Position numbers and translations under genes: made by a program. DNA of 64,000 nt, taken from positions 62,001 to 126,000 of the forward strand of contig JAFKFL010000009.1 of the NCBI GenBank assembly GCA_017308235.1, read 5' to 3'. This document shows, piece after piece, positions 62,574 to 64,000 of the stretch (positions are counted from its first letter, which is position 1; every line of letters begins with the position of its first letter). Under the pieces are notes generated by a model that was not told where the DNA came from, ran no database searches, and saw only the letters and a program-made list of their open reading frames with translations. The DNA is from Alphaproteobacteria bacterium. GTDB lineage: Bacteria; Pseudomonadota; Alphaproteobacteria; Reyranellales; Reyranellaceae.

Positions 62574-63367
62574 GCGCGATCCTGCGACTTTCCGGACTAC
62601 GCAAGGCCTATGCCGGCGTGCGTGCGCTGGACGGCGTGTCGTTCGAGGTCGAAGCCGGCAGCATCACCGGCCTGATCGGACCCAACGGCTCGGGCAAGAG
62701 CACGGCGATCGACTGCATCTCCGGCTTCCAGAAGCTCGACGCCGGCACGGTGACGCTCGCCGGCACTGACATCACCGGCCGACCGGCCCATCACATTGCG
62801 CGCACCGGCCTGATGCGCACGTTCCAGACGGTGCGCGTCTACGAACGCCTGTCGCTCGCCGACAATCTCGCGATCGCAGCGCAGCAGTTCGATCCCGCAA
62901 CCTGGGTCGACGAGTTCTTGCGCACGCGGCGCTATCGCCAGGCGGTCGAGGCGTCGGAACGACGGGCGCGCGAACTGGTCGAGCTGATCGGCCTCGAGCG
63001 CTATTACAATGCCGAGGCCGGCATTCTCTCCTACGGGCAGAAGAAGCTGGTGGCGCTTGCGGCCGCCCTGATGCCGCATCCCAAGATCGTGGTCCTCGAC
63101 GAGCCAGTGGCGGGCGTCAACCCGAGCCGTATCCGCGAGATCGAGGTGGCGCTGCAGCAGCTCAACGAAGCCGGCGAGACCTTCCTGATCGTCGAGCACA
63201 ATGTCGAATTCATCACCACCCTCTGCCACCGAGTGATCGTGCTCGAGCAGGGCCGCAAGCTGACCGAGGGCACCGCCGCCGAGATCCATACCGATCCGCG
63301 TGTGCTCGAAGCCTATCTCGGCATGACGCCTGAGATGGCCGAGGCGGAAATGCGGGGGGCCGCATGA
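62570..63367 (+). CDS. livG: Second Liv-type importer ATP-binding protein LivG
   Basis: The 265-residue ATPase has Walker A GLIGPNGSGKSTAIDCISGF, RTGLMRTFQTVRVYERLSLA, a degenerate signature ILSYGQKKLVALAAALM, Walker B IVVLDEPVAGVNPSRI and the LivG tail GTAAEIHTDPRVLEAYLGM. It is co-transcribed with livH, livM and livF through ATGA overlaps. Confidence 0.92.
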   Translation: MSAILRLSGLRKAYAGVRALDGVSFEVEAGSITGLIGPNGSGKSTAIDCISGFQKLDAGTVTLAGTDITGRPAHHIARTGLMRTFQTVRVYERLSLADNLAIAAQQFDPATWVDEFLRTRRYRQAVEASERRARELVELIGLERYYNAEAGILSYGQKKLVALAAALMPHPKIVVLDEPVAGVNPSRIREIEVALQQLNEAGETFLIVEHNVEFITTLCHRVIVLEQGRKLTEGTAAEIHTDPRVLEAYLGMTPEMAEAEMRGAA

Positions 63368-64000
63368 CGACGGCCCTGGAGCTCGACGTCGTGACAGCGG
63401 GCTACGGCGACAATCCGATCGTGCGCGAATTCTCCGCGCGCCTGGAGGCCGGCACCATCACGACACTGCTGGGCGGAAACGGCGCGGGGAAATCGACGCT
63501 CCTTCGGGCCATCTACGGCACCAACCGCCTCTTCTCCGGCCGCATTCTGTTCAAGGGAGAGGCAATCGAACGCCTGCCGCCCTGGGAACGCCTGCGGCGT
63601 GGCGTCGGTTTCGTACCGCAAGGCCGCTGCAATTTCCCGGCGATGAGTGTGGGCGAAAACCTCAAAATGGGCTGCTACACCTTGCCATCGAGCAAGCATG
63701 AAGCGGCGATCGGGCGCATGACCGACCTGTTTCCGCTCCTGCGCGAGAAATGGCGGACCGAGGCGGGCAACATGTCGGGCGGCGAGCAGCAGATCCTCGA
63801 GATGGCGATGGTGCTGTTGCTGGAGCCGAGCCTGCTGTTGCTCGATGAGCCCTCGCTCGGCCTGTCGCCACGCATGCAGGGTGACGTATTCGCGACCGTG
63901 CAACGCATCGCCGCGACCGGCGTCACCGTCCTGATCGTGGAGCAGAACGTGCGTGGCGCACTCCTGATCTCGGACCGCGCCCTGGTGATGGAGCAGGGCC
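63364..64000 (+). CDS. livF: Second Liv-type importer ATP-binding protein LivF (partial at right edge)
   Basis: The 212 visible codons begin MTTALELDVVTAGYGDNPIV and include Walker A LLGGNGAGKSTLLRAIYG, VGFVPQGRCNFPAMSVGENL, signature NMSGGEQQILEMAMVLL and Walker B LLLLDEPSLGLSPRM. The frame is open at base 64000, so about 25-30 residues are missing. It overlaps livG by four bases. Confidence 0.92.
   Translation, partial: MTTALELDVVTAGYGDNPIVREFSARLEAGTITTLLGGNGAGKSTLLRAIYGTNRLFSGRILFKGEAIERLPPWERLRRGVGFVPQGRCNFPAMSVGENLKMGCYTLPSSKHEAAIGRMTDLFPLLREKWRTEAGNMSGGEQQILEMAMVLLLEPSLLLLDEPSLGLSPRMQGDVFATVQRIAATGVTVLIVEQNVRGALLISDRALVMEQG

Noticed and set aside
1..64000. tRNA, rRNA, CRISPR array, integrase, transposase or prophage genes
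   Set aside because: None was seen on reading both strands; the repeats found are short palindromic elements without an adjacent mobility gene.

Overview
The window is GC-rich, gene-dense chromosomal DNA. It most likely comes from an aerobic soil- or water-type alphaproteobacterium. The evidence is the complete-style aerobic (Cob) cobalamin pathway with bluB, cobW and CbtAB, two branched-chain-type (Liv) ABC importers, an EmrAB/TetR module and many short GTGA/ATGA gene overlaps. I cannot name a genus from sequence alone. I see no rRNA, tRNA, CRISPR array, transposase or integrase, and no gene-free gap above 300 bases.

Layout. (1) 1-9.7 kb is mixed catabolic and envelope genes: a DUF6496 protein and a mini membrane protein, a HyuA-type hydantoinase/oxoprolinase next to a phytanoyl-CoA dioxygenase, two exported unknowns, a NodB-type deacetylase, a glutathione S-transferase, an isocitrate-lyase/PEP-mutase family enzyme, an acyl-CoA-dehydrogenase-fold monooxygenase and a periplasmic binding protein. 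(2) 9.8-20 kb holds tetR-emrA-emrB, livFGMH, an LLM flavin enzyme, a GMC oxidoreductase and an unknown membrane protein. (3) 20-40 kb is the B12 block: a matrixin-like protease gene downstream of bluB, then cobB-A-M-E-L, cobK, cobJ-I-H-G-N-W, a DUF1636 gene, cbtA and cbtB behind a cobalamin riboswitch, then cobO-cobQ, cobD and cobC. cobF, cobS/cobT and the nucleotide-loop genes are not in the window.

(4) 40-50 kb begins with a TauD-type dioxygenase and a perfect 29-bp inverted repeat. A minus-strand eight-gene run follows, transcribed from about 50.2 kb: sn-glycerol-1-phosphate dehydrogenase (araM/egsA), ugpB, ugpA, ugpE, a glycerophosphodiester phosphodiesterase, and a second ABC importer (binding protein, double permease, ATPase). 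This run has only one ATPase gene for two importers. (5) 50.2-58.5 kb: divergent from araM, and sharing a 32-bp palindromic operator, is a tight plus-strand run of a SorC-type regulator, an FGGY sugar kinase, cofD, cofC and fbiC (fused CofG-CofH). Next come a canonical F420-dependent glucose-6-phosphate dehydrogenase gene (fgd, minus) and cofE (plus). (6) 58.6-64 kb is a second Liv importer with its IclR regulator, cut at the right edge.

The most interesting point is the wiring. Genes for the deazaflavin cofactor F420 lie in one apparent operon with a sugar-phosphate-type regulator and a sugar kinase. That operon is divergent from glycerol-1-phosphate and glycerophosphodiester genes and is followed by an Fgd that keeps the glucose-6-phosphate-binding residues of the mycobacterial enzyme. 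Two structured inverted repeats that share outer-stem sequence fill the two tail-to-tail gaps around fgd and cofE.
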